This document shows positions 1 to 8,761 of a stretch of 64,000 nucleotides of DNA, in pieces. The notes under the pieces were generated by a model. That model did not search any database, was not told where the DNA came from, and was given only the letters and a program-made list of their open reading frames with translations. Location of the stretch: contig NZ_CP147246.1 of the NCBI RefSeq assembly GCF_002174455.2, positions 2,728,501-2,792,500 on the forward strand. Reading direction: 5' to 3'. Numbering within the stretch: position 1 is the first letter of the stretch; every line of letters starts with the position of its first letter. A program made the translations under genes and the position numbers. Source of the DNA: Enterococcus sp. 9D6_DIV0238. Its GTDB lineage: Bacteria; Bacillota; Bacilli; Lactobacillales; Enterococcaceae.

Positions 1-126
1 TTTGATTCCGGCATCAATAATAATGATCTCATCTTGGAATTGAACCCCATAAGTGTTCTTTCCGATTTCGCCCAAACCACCGATTGCAAAAACGCCGGTT
101 TCATTATTTTTAATATTTACTTTCAT
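1..126 (-). CDS. rnjA: Ribonuclease J1, N-terminal fragment
   Basis: The reverse complement reads 42 codons from an ATG at 126, beginning [20 protein letters not shown], and runs off the window edge. The [10 protein letters not shown] stretch followed by IIIIDAGIK is the characteristic start of the metallo-beta-lactamase fold of RNase J1, an endo- and 5'-exoribonuclease central to mRNA decay and rRNA maturation in Firmicutes. It starts 1 nt after the stop of rpoY, an arrangement well known in Bacillus and Enterococcus, so the two are co-transcribed and probably translationally coupled. Catalytic residues lie outside the window. Confidence 0.9.
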   Translation of the reverse strand, partial: MKVNIKNNETGVFAIGGLGEIGKNTYGVQFQDEIIIIDAGIK

Positions 127-127
127 A

Positions 128-340
128 TTAAAACTCCGTTAATGAGAATTCCGCATGCTCTTGTTCATAAGCTAAATGATTTTCATCAAGTGCTTGGATG
201 TACTCAATATTGTATGGGGTATTTTCTTCTACTTGCTGACGCACGATAACGTCATTTTCAGCTTCAACATAGATTGATTTTGTATCTTCTCTTTTTGGAT
301 TGCGTGTTTTTGTTTCTTGATAATAAACTTTATAGATCAT
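128..340 (-). CDS. rpoY: RNA polymerase epsilon subunit
   Basis: This 70-residue acidic protein starts [18 protein letters not shown] and matches the small epsilon (omega1, YkzG/DUF1447) subunit of Firmicute RNA polymerase in start, length and position. Epsilon binds the core enzyme and has been linked to protection against phage Gp2-like proteins. A Shine-Dalgarno GGAGAAG lies upstream of the ATG. It is the first gene of the rpoY-rnjA pair. Identification rests on sequence pattern and synteny. Confidence 0.9.
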   Translation of the reverse strand: MIYKVYYQETKTRNPKREDTKSIYVEAENDVIVRQQVEENTPYNIEYIQALDENHLAYEQEHAEFSLTEF

Positions 341-627
341 AAGTATCTTCTCCTTTATCTGCCTCAGCAGTTGATTATGTATGTCTTATTTTTTACAGTA
401 ATTTTGAACACAACAAAACGAGGTGGCTGACCACCTTAAAAAAACAATTGCCACCAAAAACATTCGTTGATGATGTAATGAAGCCTCGACTTTGCTTCAT
501 TGTTCTTATTATGGAAATTATCTTTCTTTCAACCGTCCGTTGTGTTGTACTGAACAACAATTAATAAGTATTTTATCACAGAATAATAAATAAGTATAGA
601 AACAGACTTACGACTTTAAAGAAAAAC
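341..627. promoter_or_regulatory. Leader region of rpoY-rnjA with two hairpins
   Basis: There is no gene in these 287 bases. Two inverted repeats are visible: AGGTGG/CCACCT at 422-437 and AATGAAG/CTTCATT at 477-503. Read on the minus strand they would lie in or just before the leader of rpoY-rnjA, and the first is followed by a T-rich run, as an attenuator or terminator would be. On the plus strand neither has a good T-run. I could not fix the promoter. Confidence 0.45.
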
Positions 628-1119
628 TTACGATCGTTCGGGCTTTTCTGTTTCTTTTCCGTTCTTTTTATTAAAGTATAGATTCAGTGCGATCAAGTGG
701 ACTACATAGACAAAGCTCAAAGTCATAGTCATAAAAGGATTGCGCACGATCAAGCAGGGAATCGCGAAAATAATGAATAAAGTTGTGAATAATTTTACTC
801 GTCCTAGAGGAGTGATTTTCTTTTCCACGATCGATTCTTGAATATATTTTTGATAATAGCTAGAATTGATGAATCTTGTATATAATTTTTCTGAGCTGCG
901 CATCCAGAAAAAGGCTGTTAGAAGGTAAAAGACGGTTGTCGGTAAAATGGGTAAAAAGATTCCTAGAGTACCTAAACCAAAAGTAAAACTGCCTAAAGAA
1001 ATATAAAGAAATTTTTTCATTCGAATATGTCCATCGCTTTCATTAAATAATGTAAAAATCAAGGAATCATCATTATACCATAGCTGAGGCTGTTCTGTTT
1101 TTCCTACATATAATTCCAT
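628..1119 (-). CDS. DUF454 (YbaN-like) small membrane protein
   Basis: Encodes about 163 residues. The conserved part, from MKKFLYISLGSF, has a Gly-rich first membrane segment with GTLGIFLPILPTT, a short hydrophilic stretch and two further membrane segments near the C terminus, typical of the DUF454/YbaN family of unknown function. Start choice is uncertain. The ATG at 1119 has an AGGTG 9 nt upstream but adds 33 residues before the family start. The ATG at 1020 gives the usual family length but lacks a clear Shine-Dalgarno. A GTG at 1131 overlaps the AGGTG and is unlikely. The gene is monocistronic and divergent from efrA. Confidence 0.75.
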   Translation of the reverse strand: MELYVGKTEQPQLWYNDDSLIFTLFNESDGHIRMKKFLYISLGSFTFGLGTLGIFLPILPTTVFYLLTAFFWMRSSEKLYTRFINSSYYQKYIQESIVEKKITPLGRVKLFTTLFIIFAIPCLIVRNPFMTMTLSFVYVVHLIALNLYFNKKNGKETEKPERS

Positions 1120-1210
1120 AAAAAATTTCACCTAAATATAATTTACCTACCCCTCATGTTTATGCTATAGTGGGAGTACTGGATCAAAAAATGAAAGAGG
1201 AGATGATTGA

Positions 1211-2941
1211 TTGAAATTGATGTGGCGTTACACGATGAGATACAAGAAATTATTGTTTTTAGATTTCATTTGTGTGTTTGGATTTATTTTGATAGAGCTA
1301 GGCTTACCAACGATTTTAGCACGTATGATCGATGTTGGTATTAAAAATAACGACTATGATTATGTAAAGCAGCAAGGATTATTGATGATTGTGATCACCG
1401 TTATTGGGGTAGCGATGAATATCATGCTGGGATATTTCGGCGCTCGGATAACGACGAATATCGTTCGGGATATTCGCGATGATTTATTTGAAAAGGTACA
1501 GACTTTTTCCCATCGTGAATATGAAACGATCGGTGTTTCTTCTTTGATCACAAGAACAACGAATGATGCTTATCAAATCATGTTGTTTATGGGGAATATT
1601 TTACGTATCGGTTTTATGACGCCGATGATGTTTTTTGTCAGTTTGTTTATGGTCGTACGCACGAGCCCATCTTTAGGTTGGTTTGTATTGGGTGCTTTGC
1701 CATTTCTTTTGATCGCGGTTGTTTTGATTGCTAAAGTCTCTGAACCATTATCTAATAAGCAGCAAAAGAATCTTGATGGAATCAATGGTATTTTAAGAGA
1801 AAATCTTTCGGGCTTGCGGGTGATTCGGGCTTTTGTCAATGAGAAATTTGAGGAAAGCCGATTTAGTAAGGTCAATGAAGAGTATACAAAAAGCTCAAAA
1901 AGTCTGTTCCGTTTGATGGCAGCAGCGCAACCTGGCTTCTTTTTCTTATTCAATATCGTGATGGTATTGATCATTTGGAATGGTGCGCTTCAAATCGATC
2001 ACGGCAGCTTATTAATAGGAGATCTAATTGCTTTTATCGAGTACATTTTCCATGCGTTGTTCTCATTTATGTTATTTGCAAGTGTGTTTATGATGTATCC
2101 GAGAGCTGCTGTATCTGCCCGTCGGATACAAGAAGCTTTTGATATGGAGCCTGTGATTCGTGAAAATGAAGCAGGTATCACAGAAACAGAAACAAAGGGC
2201 TACTTAGAATTTAAGAATGTAACATTTGCTTATCCAGGTCATTCTGAAAGTCCGGTGATCCGCAATGTGAGTTTTAAAGCTTCACCGGGTGAAACAGTTG
2301 CCTTTATTGGAAGTACCGGAAGCGGCAAATCAACATTGATCCAACTGATCCCACGCTTTTACGATGTATCAGAAGGCCAAGTGTTGCTTGATGGTATTGA
2401 TGTACGTGAGTATAAGCTAAGTGCTTTAAGAAACAAGATCGGCTATATTCCGCAAAAAGCATTGCTGTTTACTGGAACGATCGCAGAAAATCTGCGGTAT
2501 GGAAAAGAAGATGCGACGCTGGAAGAAATGGAACAGGCGGCAGATATTGCGCAAGCTTCAGAATTTATTTCGCAAAAACCAGATGGATATGATGAACTGC
2601 TTTCAGAAGGTGGAACAAACTTCTCTGGAGGACAAAAACAACGTTTAGCTATTGCTAGAGCAGTGATCCGTCGTCCAGAAGTCTATATTTTTGATGACAG
2701 CTTTTCCGCTTTAGATTATCAGACAGATGCTAATTTAAGAGCTCGATTAAAAAAAGAAACAAAAGAATCAACGGTCTTGATTGTTGCCCAGCGTGTGGGT
2801 ACGATCATGCATGCCGATAAGATCATCGTTTTAAATGAAGGTGATGTAGTCGGTATCGGTACGCACCGAGAATTACTTGAGAATTGCCCGATCTATTATG
2901 ATATTGCGGCTTCTCAATTGTCAGAGGAGGAATTAGCATGA
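1211..2941 (+). CDS. efrA: ABC exporter subunit A of a heterodimeric multidrug transporter (EfrA-like)
   Basis: 576 residues: an N-terminal six-helix exporter domain (about 1-310) and a C-terminal ATPase. Walker A GSTGSGKST is near residue 367 and the signature FSGGQKQR near 471. The Walker B motif ends FDDS, with Asp where the catalytic Glu is expected, and the switch His is replaced by Gln (VAQRVGT). This half therefore contributes the degenerate nucleotide site of a heterodimer. The start is TTG at 1211 behind AGAGGAG. The stop overlaps the ATG of the next gene (ATGA), so the two are translationally coupled. Order and neighbours fit E. faecalis EfrA (EF2920), an antibiotic and dye exporter; the symbol is by synteny. 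Confidence 0.85.
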   Translation: MKLMWRYTMRYKKLLFLDFICVFGFILIELGLPTILARMIDVGIKNNDYDYVKQQGLLMIVITVIGVAMNIMLGYFGARITTNIVRDIRDDLFEKVQTFSHREYETIGVSSLITRTTNDAYQIMLFMGNILRIGFMTPMMFFVSLFMVVRTSPSLGWFVLGALPFLLIAVVLIAKVSEPLSNKQQKNLDGINGILRENLSGLRVIRAFVNEKFEESRFSKVNEEYTKSSKSLFRLMAAAQPGFFFLFNIVMVLIIWNGALQIDHGSLLIGDLIAFIEYIFHALFSFMLFASVFMMYPRAAVSARRIQEAFDMEPVIRENEAGITETETKGYLEFKNVTFAYPGHSESPVIRNVSFKASPGETVAFIGSTGSGKSTLIQLIPRFYDVSEGQVLLDGIDVREYKLSALRNKIGYIPQKALLFTGTIAENLRYGKEDATLEEMEQAADIAQASEFISQKPDGYDELLSEGGTNFSGGQKQRLAIARAVIRRPEVYIFDDSFSALDYQTDANLRARLKKETKESTVLIVAQRVGTIMHADKIIVLNEGDVVGIGTHRELLENCPIYYDIAASQLSEEELA

Positions 2942-4704
2942 AAAACGCATTCTCTTCTATAAAACGTTTAGGAAGGTACGTCAATCCTTACAAAGGAACG
3001 TTTATCTTAGTGATTATTTTTACGATCCTGACAGTTGCTTTTAATGCGGCGATGCCATATGTCTCTGGTTTGCCGATCACAGAAATCAGTAAAAACGTAG
3101 CAGCCGGTGAAGGGTTGAATTATCCATACATCATCCAATGCCTGATTTGGATTTTGATTGTTGGGATCGGTTATTGTGCGGCACAGTTTTTATCAGGGTA
3201 TTTGATGGCATCCGTGGTTCAGCATTCGATGCGTGATCTGCGTACGGACATCGACGAAAAAATCAATCGTTTGCCTGTATCTTATTTTGATAAGAATCAA
3301 CAAGGGAATATTTTATCTCGTGTAACAAATGACGTAGATGCAGTAAGTAACGCGATGCAACAAAGCTTTATCAATATTGTCTCTGCAGTATTGGGCATCG
3401 TAATGGCGATCGCAATGATGTTTTATATCAACTGGCTGATGGCAGTGATCTCTCTTGTGATGATTCCGTTATCACTATTTATTTCAAAAACGATCGTTGG
3501 ATTTTCACAAAAATACTTCCAAGGGATGCAAAATGCCCTTGGTGATTTGAACGGATATGTTCAAGAAAATATGACTGGTTTTAGCGTATTGAAATTGTAT
3601 GGCCGTGAAAAGGAAACATTGAATGGATTTAAAAAGGTCAACCACAATTTAAATAATTTTGGGTTTAAAGCATCGTTTATCTCTGGATTGATGTTGCCGC
3701 TTGTGCAAATGACTGCTTATGGAACGTATATCGGTATGGCTGTTTTAGGAAGTTACTACGTTATTACTGGTGTGATCGTTGTGGGGCAATTACAAGCCTT
3801 TATTCAATATATTTGGCAAGTAAGTCAGCCCATGGGGAACATCACCCAATTATCAGCAGCTTTGCAAAGCGCTTCGGCAGCAACGACACGAGTTTTTGAA
3901 ATTTTAGATGAGCCGGAAGAAGAATTGAATGAACAAGATATTCCTTTACCAGCGGAGCTACATGGTTCTGTTCAGTTTGAAAATGTCAGCTTTAGCTATG
4001 ATCCTGAAAAACCATTGATCAGAAATCTGAATTTTGAAGTAAAAGCTGGTCAAACAGTGGCGATTGTCGGACCTACAGGAGCAGGTAAAACAACATTGAT
4101 CAATTTATTGATGCGTTTTTACGATGTAAATGAAGGAGCCATCAAAGTTGATGGGATCGATACGAAAACCATAAATCGAAGTGATGTTCGCTCTGTTTTC
4201 GGCATGGTTTTACAAGATGCTTGGCTATACGAAGGAACGATCGCGGATAATATTCGTTTTGGTAAATTGGATGCAACAGATTATGAAATCGTCGATGCAG
4301 CCAAAACGGCGAATGTAGATCATTTTATCCGTACGATGCCGGATGGTTACGATATGGAAATCAATTCTGAAGGCGATAATGTTTCACTCGGTCAAAAACA
4401 ATTATTGACGATTGCCAGAGCTGTGATTTCTGATCCAAAAATCTTGATTTTAGATGAAGCAACGAGTTCTGTCGATACTCGATTGGAAGCTTTGATCCAA
4501 AAGGCAATGGATCGAGTAATGGAAGGACGGACAAGCTTTGTGATCGCCCATCGTTTATCAACGATCAGAGAAGCTGATTTGATTCTTGTGATGAATCAAG
4601 GAGAAATCATTGAAAAAGGCACACACAATGAACTGCTGCAGCAGGGCGGTTTTTATGAAAAACTTTATAACAGTCAGTTCGCTGAAGACGGCGATTACGA
4701 TTAG
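2938..4704 (+). CDS. efrB: ABC exporter subunit B of a heterodimeric multidrug transporter (EfrB-like)
   Basis: 588 residues: an exporter membrane domain, then an ATPase with Walker A GPTGAGKTT near residue 378, a canonical Walker B with Glu (LILDEATSS, near 502) and the switch His (IAHRLST, near 536). The signature is altered to VSLGQKQ. This is the complement of the upstream partner, whose catalytic Glu and His are changed but whose signature is intact, so the pair should have one consensus and one degenerate site, as in BmrCD or TM287/288. It overlaps efrA by 4 nt and is followed by a terminator. Confidence 0.87.
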   Translation: MKNAFSSIKRLGRYVNPYKGTFILVIIFTILTVAFNAAMPYVSGLPITEISKNVAAGEGLNYPYIIQCLIWILIVGIGYCAAQFLSGYLMASVVQHSMRDLRTDIDEKINRLPVSYFDKNQQGNILSRVTNDVDAVSNAMQQSFINIVSAVLGIVMAIAMMFYINWLMAVISLVMIPLSLFISKTIVGFSQKYFQGMQNALGDLNGYVQENMTGFSVLKLYGREKETLNGFKKVNHNLNNFGFKASFISGLMLPLVQMTAYGTYIGMAVLGSYYVITGVIVVGQLQAFIQYIWQVSQPMGNITQLSAALQSASAATTRVFEILDEPEEELNEQDIPLPAELHGSVQFENVSFSYDPEKPLIRNLNFEVKAGQTVAIVGPTGAGKTTLINLLMRFYDVNEGAIKVDGIDTKTINRSDVRSVFGMVLQDAWLYEGTIADNIRFGKLDATDYEIVDAAKTANVDHFIRTMPDGYDMEINSEGDNVSLGQKQLLTIARAVISDPKILILDEATSSVDTRLEALIQKAMDRVMEGRTSFVIAHRLSTIREADLILVMNQGEIIEKGTHNELLQQGGFYEKLYNSQFAEDGDYD

Positions 4705-4711
4705 TATCTAC

Positions 4712-4743
4712 AAAAGGACATCAAATTCGGTGTCCTTTTTTTT
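4712..4743 (+). terminator. Intrinsic terminator after efrAB
   Basis: GGACA/TGTCC stem flanked by A-run and T-run (AAAAGGACA ... TGTCCTTTTTTTT), directly after the efrB stop. The arrangement would also work on the opposite strand. Confidence 0.85.
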
Positions 4744-4820
4744 CTTGATTTGAAGGAACGTATTGATCTTACTATTTCACAAAATTTGTTATACTAAAGA
4801 TAATAAAAGAGGTGGATCAG

Positions 4821-5312
4821 ATGACAAAAGAGTATTTTATTGCACCAAGTGCTGATGTATATGGAGAGGTTGAATTAGCCAAAGATGTTAGTATTTGGTT
4901 TCAAGCGGTACTAAGAGGAGATAATAATACGATTAAGATCGATACAGGAAGTAACGTTCAGGATGGTACGATCATCCATGTCGATGCGGACGCGGCGGTC
5001 ACGATAGGCAAAAATGTAACAATCGGACATCAATGTATGCTCCACGGCTGTAGAATTGAAGACGGTGCGTTGATCGGTATGGCTTCAACAATCTTAAATC
5101 ATGCAAAAATAGGTAAAAATAGTTTGATCGGAGCAGGTTCTCTAGTCACAGAAGAAGTTGAAATTCCAGAGAATGTGCTGGCCTTTGGGCGTCCAGCCAG
5201 AGTGATTCGACCGCTGACGAGAGAAGAGATTCGCAAAAATAAAGAAAATGCTCAACAGTATGTCGCACGCTCAAAAGAATTTCTTGAAGAAAAATATCCC
5301 CGTTTAACGTGA
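4821..5312 (+). CDS. Gamma-carbonic-anhydrase-like hexapeptide repeat protein
   Basis: 163 residues forming a left-handed beta-helix of hexapeptide repeats (for example VTIGKNVTIGHQCMLHGC). The metal-ligand-type His residues of the gamma carbonic anhydrase/YrdA/PaaY group are visible in IIHVDAD, GHQC and LHGC. The family binds zinc or iron; many members have weak or untested carbonic anhydrase activity. The ATG at 4821 is preceded by AGAGGTGG at a good distance, so the in-frame GTG at 4812 is not used. It lies 15 nt before the epimerase gene and is probably co-transcribed. Confidence 0.85.
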   Translation: MTKEYFIAPSADVYGEVELAKDVSIWFQAVLRGDNNTIKIDTGSNVQDGTIIHVDADAAVTIGKNVTIGHQCMLHGCRIEDGALIGMASTILNHAKIGKNSLIGAGSLVTEEVEIPENVLAFGRPARVIRPLTREEIRKNKENAQQYVARSKEFLEEKYPRLT

Positions 5313-5327
5313 AAGGATGAATCGCTG

Positions 5328-6473
5328 ATGAAAAAAATCAAAGTAATGACCGTATTCGGTACTAGACCAGAGGCTATTAAAATGGCTCCGCTGATTAAAG
5401 AATTAGAACAGCATCCAGAACAATTTGAGTCCGTAGTGACTGTTTCTGCGCAACATCGGCAAATGCTGGATCAAGTACTGGCTGATTTCCAGATCACACC
5501 CGATCATGATTTGGATATCATGAAAGCTGGACAAACACTCGCTGATATCACAAGTCAGGTTCTGACTAATTTGACCGATGTATTACAGACGGAAAAACCA
5601 GACATTGTATTGGTTCATGGGGATACAACGACATCATTTGCTGCTGCTTTATCTGCTTTTTATCATCAGATCAGGATCGGACATGTTGAAGCAGGATTAC
5701 GTACGTGGGAAAAATATTCTCCGTTCCCAGAAGAATTGAATCGTCAGCTTGTAGATGATTTGACTGATATCTATTTTGCACCGACAATTGAAAGTAAAGA
5801 GAACTTATTGAAAGAGAATCACCCGGAAAAGCATATTTATGTAACCGGAAATACGGCGATCGATGCCATGGATTATACGATCACTGATGATTATCAGAAT
5901 GAGGTTTTGGAAGCAATTGGGGAAAGCCAACGTTTGATTTTAATGACGATGCATCGACGTGAGAATCTAGGCATACCGATGGAACAAGTATTTAAAGCTG
6001 TTCATCAAATTGTTGAAGAAAATCCTGATATCGATGTGGTTTTTCCAATGCACAAAAATCCAAAAGTTCGTGAGGTTGCTGAAACTTACTTAGCCGGGCT
6101 AGACCGTGTTCACTTGATTGAACCACTGGATGTCGTTGATTTTCAAAATTTTGCAGCACGTAGCTATTTGATATTGACAGATTCTGGCGGTGTTCAAGAA
6201 GAAGCGCCATCTTTAGGGGTTCCTGTATTGGTTTTAAGAGATACAACAGAGCGCCCGGAAGGTGTCAAAGCAGGGACGTTGAGACTAGTCGGAACAGACC
6301 AACAAATCGTTTATGAAGCAGTCGCTGAGTTATTGACGAATGAATCGGCTTATAAAGAAATGGCTCATGCTGAAAATCCATACGGTGATGGTAAAGCAAG
6401 TCAGAGGATTCTTGAAGCAATCGCTTATGAGTTCCAACAAACAGAAAAGGCACCATCTGCCTTTCAAGCTTAA
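5328..6473 (+). CDS. wecB: UDP-N-acetylglucosamine 2-epimerase (non-hydrolysing)
   Basis: 381 residues starting MKKIKVMTVFGTRPEAIKMA, the signature start of WecB/MnaA. The enzyme interconverts UDP-GlcNAc and UDP-ManNAc for wall teichoic acid and surface polysaccharide. Other family motifs seen are VHGDTTTSFAAA, HVEAGLRTW, MTMHRRENLG and TDSGGVQEEAPSLG, with the last binding the UDP moiety. Length is normal. The ATG is preceded by AAAGGATG. It is distant from the polysaccharide locus at 28-41 kb, so a general wall role is as likely as a capsule role. Confidence 0.95.
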   Translation: MKKIKVMTVFGTRPEAIKMAPLIKELEQHPEQFESVVTVSAQHRQMLDQVLADFQITPDHDLDIMKAGQTLADITSQVLTNLTDVLQTEKPDIVLVHGDTTTSFAAALSAFYHQIRIGHVEAGLRTWEKYSPFPEELNRQLVDDLTDIYFAPTIESKENLLKENHPEKHIYVTGNTAIDAMDYTITDDYQNEVLEAIGESQRLILMTMHRRENLGIPMEQVFKAVHQIVEENPDIDVVFPMHKNPKVREVAETYLAGLDRVHLIEPLDVVDFQNFAARSYLILTDSGGVQEEAPSLGVPVLVLRDTTERPEGVKAGTLRLVGTDQQIVYEAVAELLTNESAYKEMAHAENPYGDGKASQRILEAIAYEFQQTEKAPSAFQA

Positions 6474-6508
6474 AAATCGTTAAATAAAATAGAGTAGGAG
6501 TGATCTAT

Positions 6509-6862
6509 ATGTACTTGAATATTAGTGAAGAAGCGAAACAAAAGTTGATGCCGTATGCGAAAAATAATGCAGTGATCGTTTTGGATTTAGATGATGGTGT
6601 TGGAAGATATTCAAAAATGGGTGTTTGTTCATTGGATACAAGTTTTCGGATTTTATTACTGGATCAAGCGCAGGATCGCTCAGATTTTAACGCTACGGTA
6701 GAATCAGATTTAGGAACAATTTACATCAAAGATTATTCTCATCGTTATTTGGATAAGGAAATGACCTTAGCAGTGGACCCTCGTTTACAGGTTTTAAAGC
6801 TAAATAGCTCCAGTGGGATTTTAGATGGAAATGTTCCAATCGTAGATTTAAGAGGAAAGTGA
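6509..6862 (+). CDS. Fe-S cluster biosynthesis (HesB-like) family protein
   Basis: A 117-residue protein starting MYLNISEEAKQKLMPYAKNN, resembling the IscA/HesB-like beta-rich fold annotated in enterococci as 'iron-sulfur cluster biosynthesis family protein'. The three Cys ligands of true A-type carriers are not present: only one Cys (GVCSLD) is seen, so cluster carriage is doubtful. The ATG at 6509 has AGGAG 8 nt upstream; a GTG at 6500 overlaps that Shine-Dalgarno. A dispersed palindromic repeat follows the gene. Confidence 0.6.
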   Translation: MYLNISEEAKQKLMPYAKNNAVIVLDLDDGVGRYSKMGVCSLDTSFRILLLDQAQDRSDFNATVESDLGTIYIKDYSHRYLDKEMTLAVDPRLQVLKLNSSSGILDGNVPIVDLRGK

Positions 6863-6869
6863 AAAAGTA

Positions 6870-7118
6870 TGAGAGGTTGAGAAAGAAGTGTTTAATCCCG
6901 AGAAATAAGAAAGAATTCACGAAAATTGCTTTCCAAATTTTTGTGAATTCTTTCTTATTTCCGAAGGGATTGCTTCTGCTCTCACCGTTTATCCGGATTA
7001 CAGGTGTACGGGATTTGACTCGCAGAGTTTTGTTCCAGACACTCTAAAATTTAATAAACGGAAATCAAAAGTCAGGTTATTCGCTAAGTTCCTAAAAATC
7101 GACTTTTGTCTCAGCTTC
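6870..7118. repeat. Dispersed palindromic repeat, family A, copy 1
   Basis: The gene-free stretch is dominated by a long inverted repeat at 6902-6961 (arms of about 24 bp starting GAAATAAGAAAGAATTCAC, one G-T mismatch). The shared core AATAAACGG follows at 7053-7061, with an end resembling GACTTTTGTCTCAGC. The core, the inner palindrome and the end recur at 46845-47032. A short open frame across it is an artefact of the palindrome. Confidence 0.75.
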
Positions 7119-7120
7119 TT

Positions 7121-7741
7121 TTAATTCGGTCTTTTTAAATCAAACAGTCCATCGATATGAGCAAAAGTTGCACCTGCTAATCGTGCAAGCGGGTTGAATT
7201 TTTCAGGTAAAATATACTCATTTTCTTGATCGAAAATTTCTTCATCGAAATAAAAGTCAGTGATTTCAACGATGAACAAATCCGTAATGATCTGCTCTTG
7301 TTGATTTTTGATCGGAACATATTGATGCAGCCGAGCCTCCATTCGAAGCGGTGCTCCTTTGATACCTGGAACCTTAACAGAACGACTTTGAACAGTTTCG
7401 ATCTGATTCAGGCTGATTTCACTTTGTTCAGGTGGCAATGGAGCAGAGGTTTGATTCATTTGTTCCACGTGTGCGTCATTGATTAAATGGATAACTAACT
7501 CTTTTGTATCCAGAATATTTCGAGCAGTATCCTTCATCTCAGTATTTTGTCTAAGAATGGATAGCGTTGCTAAGGGAATCTCAGAAGCTGCAGCATTGAA
7601 AAAACTGAAAGGCGCAGCATTGATCACCTGTGATTCATGATTCATAGATGTTACCCACGCGATCGGACGAGGGATGATACTGCCCGATAAAAATTTGTAA
7701 CTCTGCTTTTTTGATAAATTTTTTGTTGAATAATGTAGCAT
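7121..7741 (-). CDS. Flavin reductase family protein (FMN-binding split barrel)
   Basis: 206 residues. The N-terminal part, GSIIPRPIAWVTS then NAAPFSFFNAAASEIPL, is the flavin-reductase-like FMN-binding split barrel. Such proteins supply reduced FMN or act as small quinone/nitro reductases. It is 21 nt downstream of the ring-cleaving dioxygenase on the same strand and likely shares its promoter, which suggests a joint role against quinones or aromatic electrophiles. The start ATG at 7741 lies in a GGAG-containing context. Confidence 0.88.
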   Translation of the reverse strand: MLHYSTKNLSKKQSYKFLSGSIIPRPIAWVTSMNHESQVINAAPFSFFNAAASEIPLATLSILRQNTEMKDTARNILDTKELVIHLINDAHVEQMNQTSAPLPPEQSEISLNQIETVQSRSVKVPGIKGAPLRMEARLHQYVPIKNQQEQIITDLFIVEITDFYFDEEIFDQENEYILPEKFNPLARLAGATFAHIDGLFDLKRPN

Positions 7742-7762
7742 TCTTTTTCTCCCATTCTTTTT

Positions 7763-8734
7763 TTAGCGCTGAATATTAGCCGAAGAAGTATCAAAAGGTC
7801 GAACATCTGCTTCGATTTCTTGTCGTTTACCTTCTAGAAAAGGTGGTAAAGATAGTTTTTCACCAGCAGATTCATAGGTTTCATCTTCTAAAAATCCTGG
7901 ACCGTCAGTAGCTAATTCAAACAAGACCTGTGGAGCAGCTCTAAAGTAGTCAGATTTAAAATAGAAGCGTTCGACAAAGCCGGAGTTAGGGAAGCGCAGT
8001 TTAGCGATTTTATCGATCCAAAAACGTAATGTATCTTCATCTTCAACACGCAATGCCAGATGATGCACATTTCCGAAGCCTTCTTGTGCTTCTGGAAGAT
8101 CCTCACGATGTTCAACGATAATGCTGGCACCATTTCCGCCTTCGCCTACTTCAAATAAGTGAAAACTTCCTTCCGCATCGACTAATTTAAATCCTAATAC
8201 TTCAGCTAATACCAACTGCATATGCTCAAAATTCGTTACTGTCACAAAAACTGGACCTAAGCCGATCAAAGCATGTTCAGCAGGGACATCTGTTTTCTTC
8301 CAAGGAACACCAGCAGCCACGCCATGGTTTTGCTCATCTGAAATCAGTTGATAACGTTGATTGTCAAAATCCTCAAATTCTAGATATTTTTTCCCAAAAC
8401 GTTCTTGAATTGGACCATGATCTATGTCGTGTTCATTAAAGCGATCGATCCAGTAGTCTAATGAAGCATCATTTTTTACACGAAAAGAAGTACGGGAAAT
8501 AGTATTCGTTCCTTTTGTTCCTTTAGGTAGACCAGGAAAATCAAAAAAAGTCATGTCTGTACCAGCAGAGCCTAAATCATCTGCAAAAAATAAATGGTAG
8601 GTTTGAATGTCGTCTTGATTGACTGTCTTTTTGATCAAGCGTAACCCTAAGATATCCGTAAAGAACTGATAGATTTTTTCTGCACTAGATGTCATTGCAG
8701 TAACGTGATGAATGCCTTTGATAGTTGTATTCAT
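7763..8734 (-). CDS. Ring-cleaving dioxygenase, VOC family (MhqO-like)
   Basis: 323 residues with two glyoxalase/VOC repeats: an N-terminal IKGIHHVTAMTSSAEKIYQF and a second domain containing GNVHHLALRVEDEDTL. The His of HHVTA, the His of HHLAL and the Glu of LFELATDGPG fit the metal site. It resembles Bacillus MhqO/MhqA hydroquinone-specific dioxygenases induced by quinone stress. The ATG at 8734 has GGAGG 8 nt upstream; an upstream in-frame start at 8749 has no such support. Expression probably depends on the palindromic promoter at 8762-8811. Confidence 0.88.
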   Translation of the reverse strand: MNTTIKGIHHVTAMTSSAEKIYQFFTDILGLRLIKKTVNQDDIQTYHLFFADDLGSAGTDMTFFDFPGLPKGTKGTNTISRTSFRVKNDASLDYWIDRFNEHDIDHGPIQERFGKKYLEFEDFDNQRYQLISDEQNHGVAAGVPWKKTDVPAEHALIGLGPVFVTVTNFEHMQLVLAEVLGFKLVDAEGSFHLFEVGEGGNGASIIVEHREDLPEAQEGFGNVHHLALRVEDEDTLRFWIDKIAKLRFPNSGFVERFYFKSDYFRAAPQVLFELATDGPGFLEDETYESAGEKLSLPPFLEGKRQEIEADVRPFDTSSANIQR

Positions 8735-8761
8735 GATAGAAACCTCCAAATGTTTTAAATA

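Noticed and set aside
6859-7047. Possible 62-residue gene overlapping the Fe-S-like protein stop
   Set aside because: It runs through the family A palindrome, has no Shine-Dalgarno of its own, and its sequence simply reads the inverted repeat.
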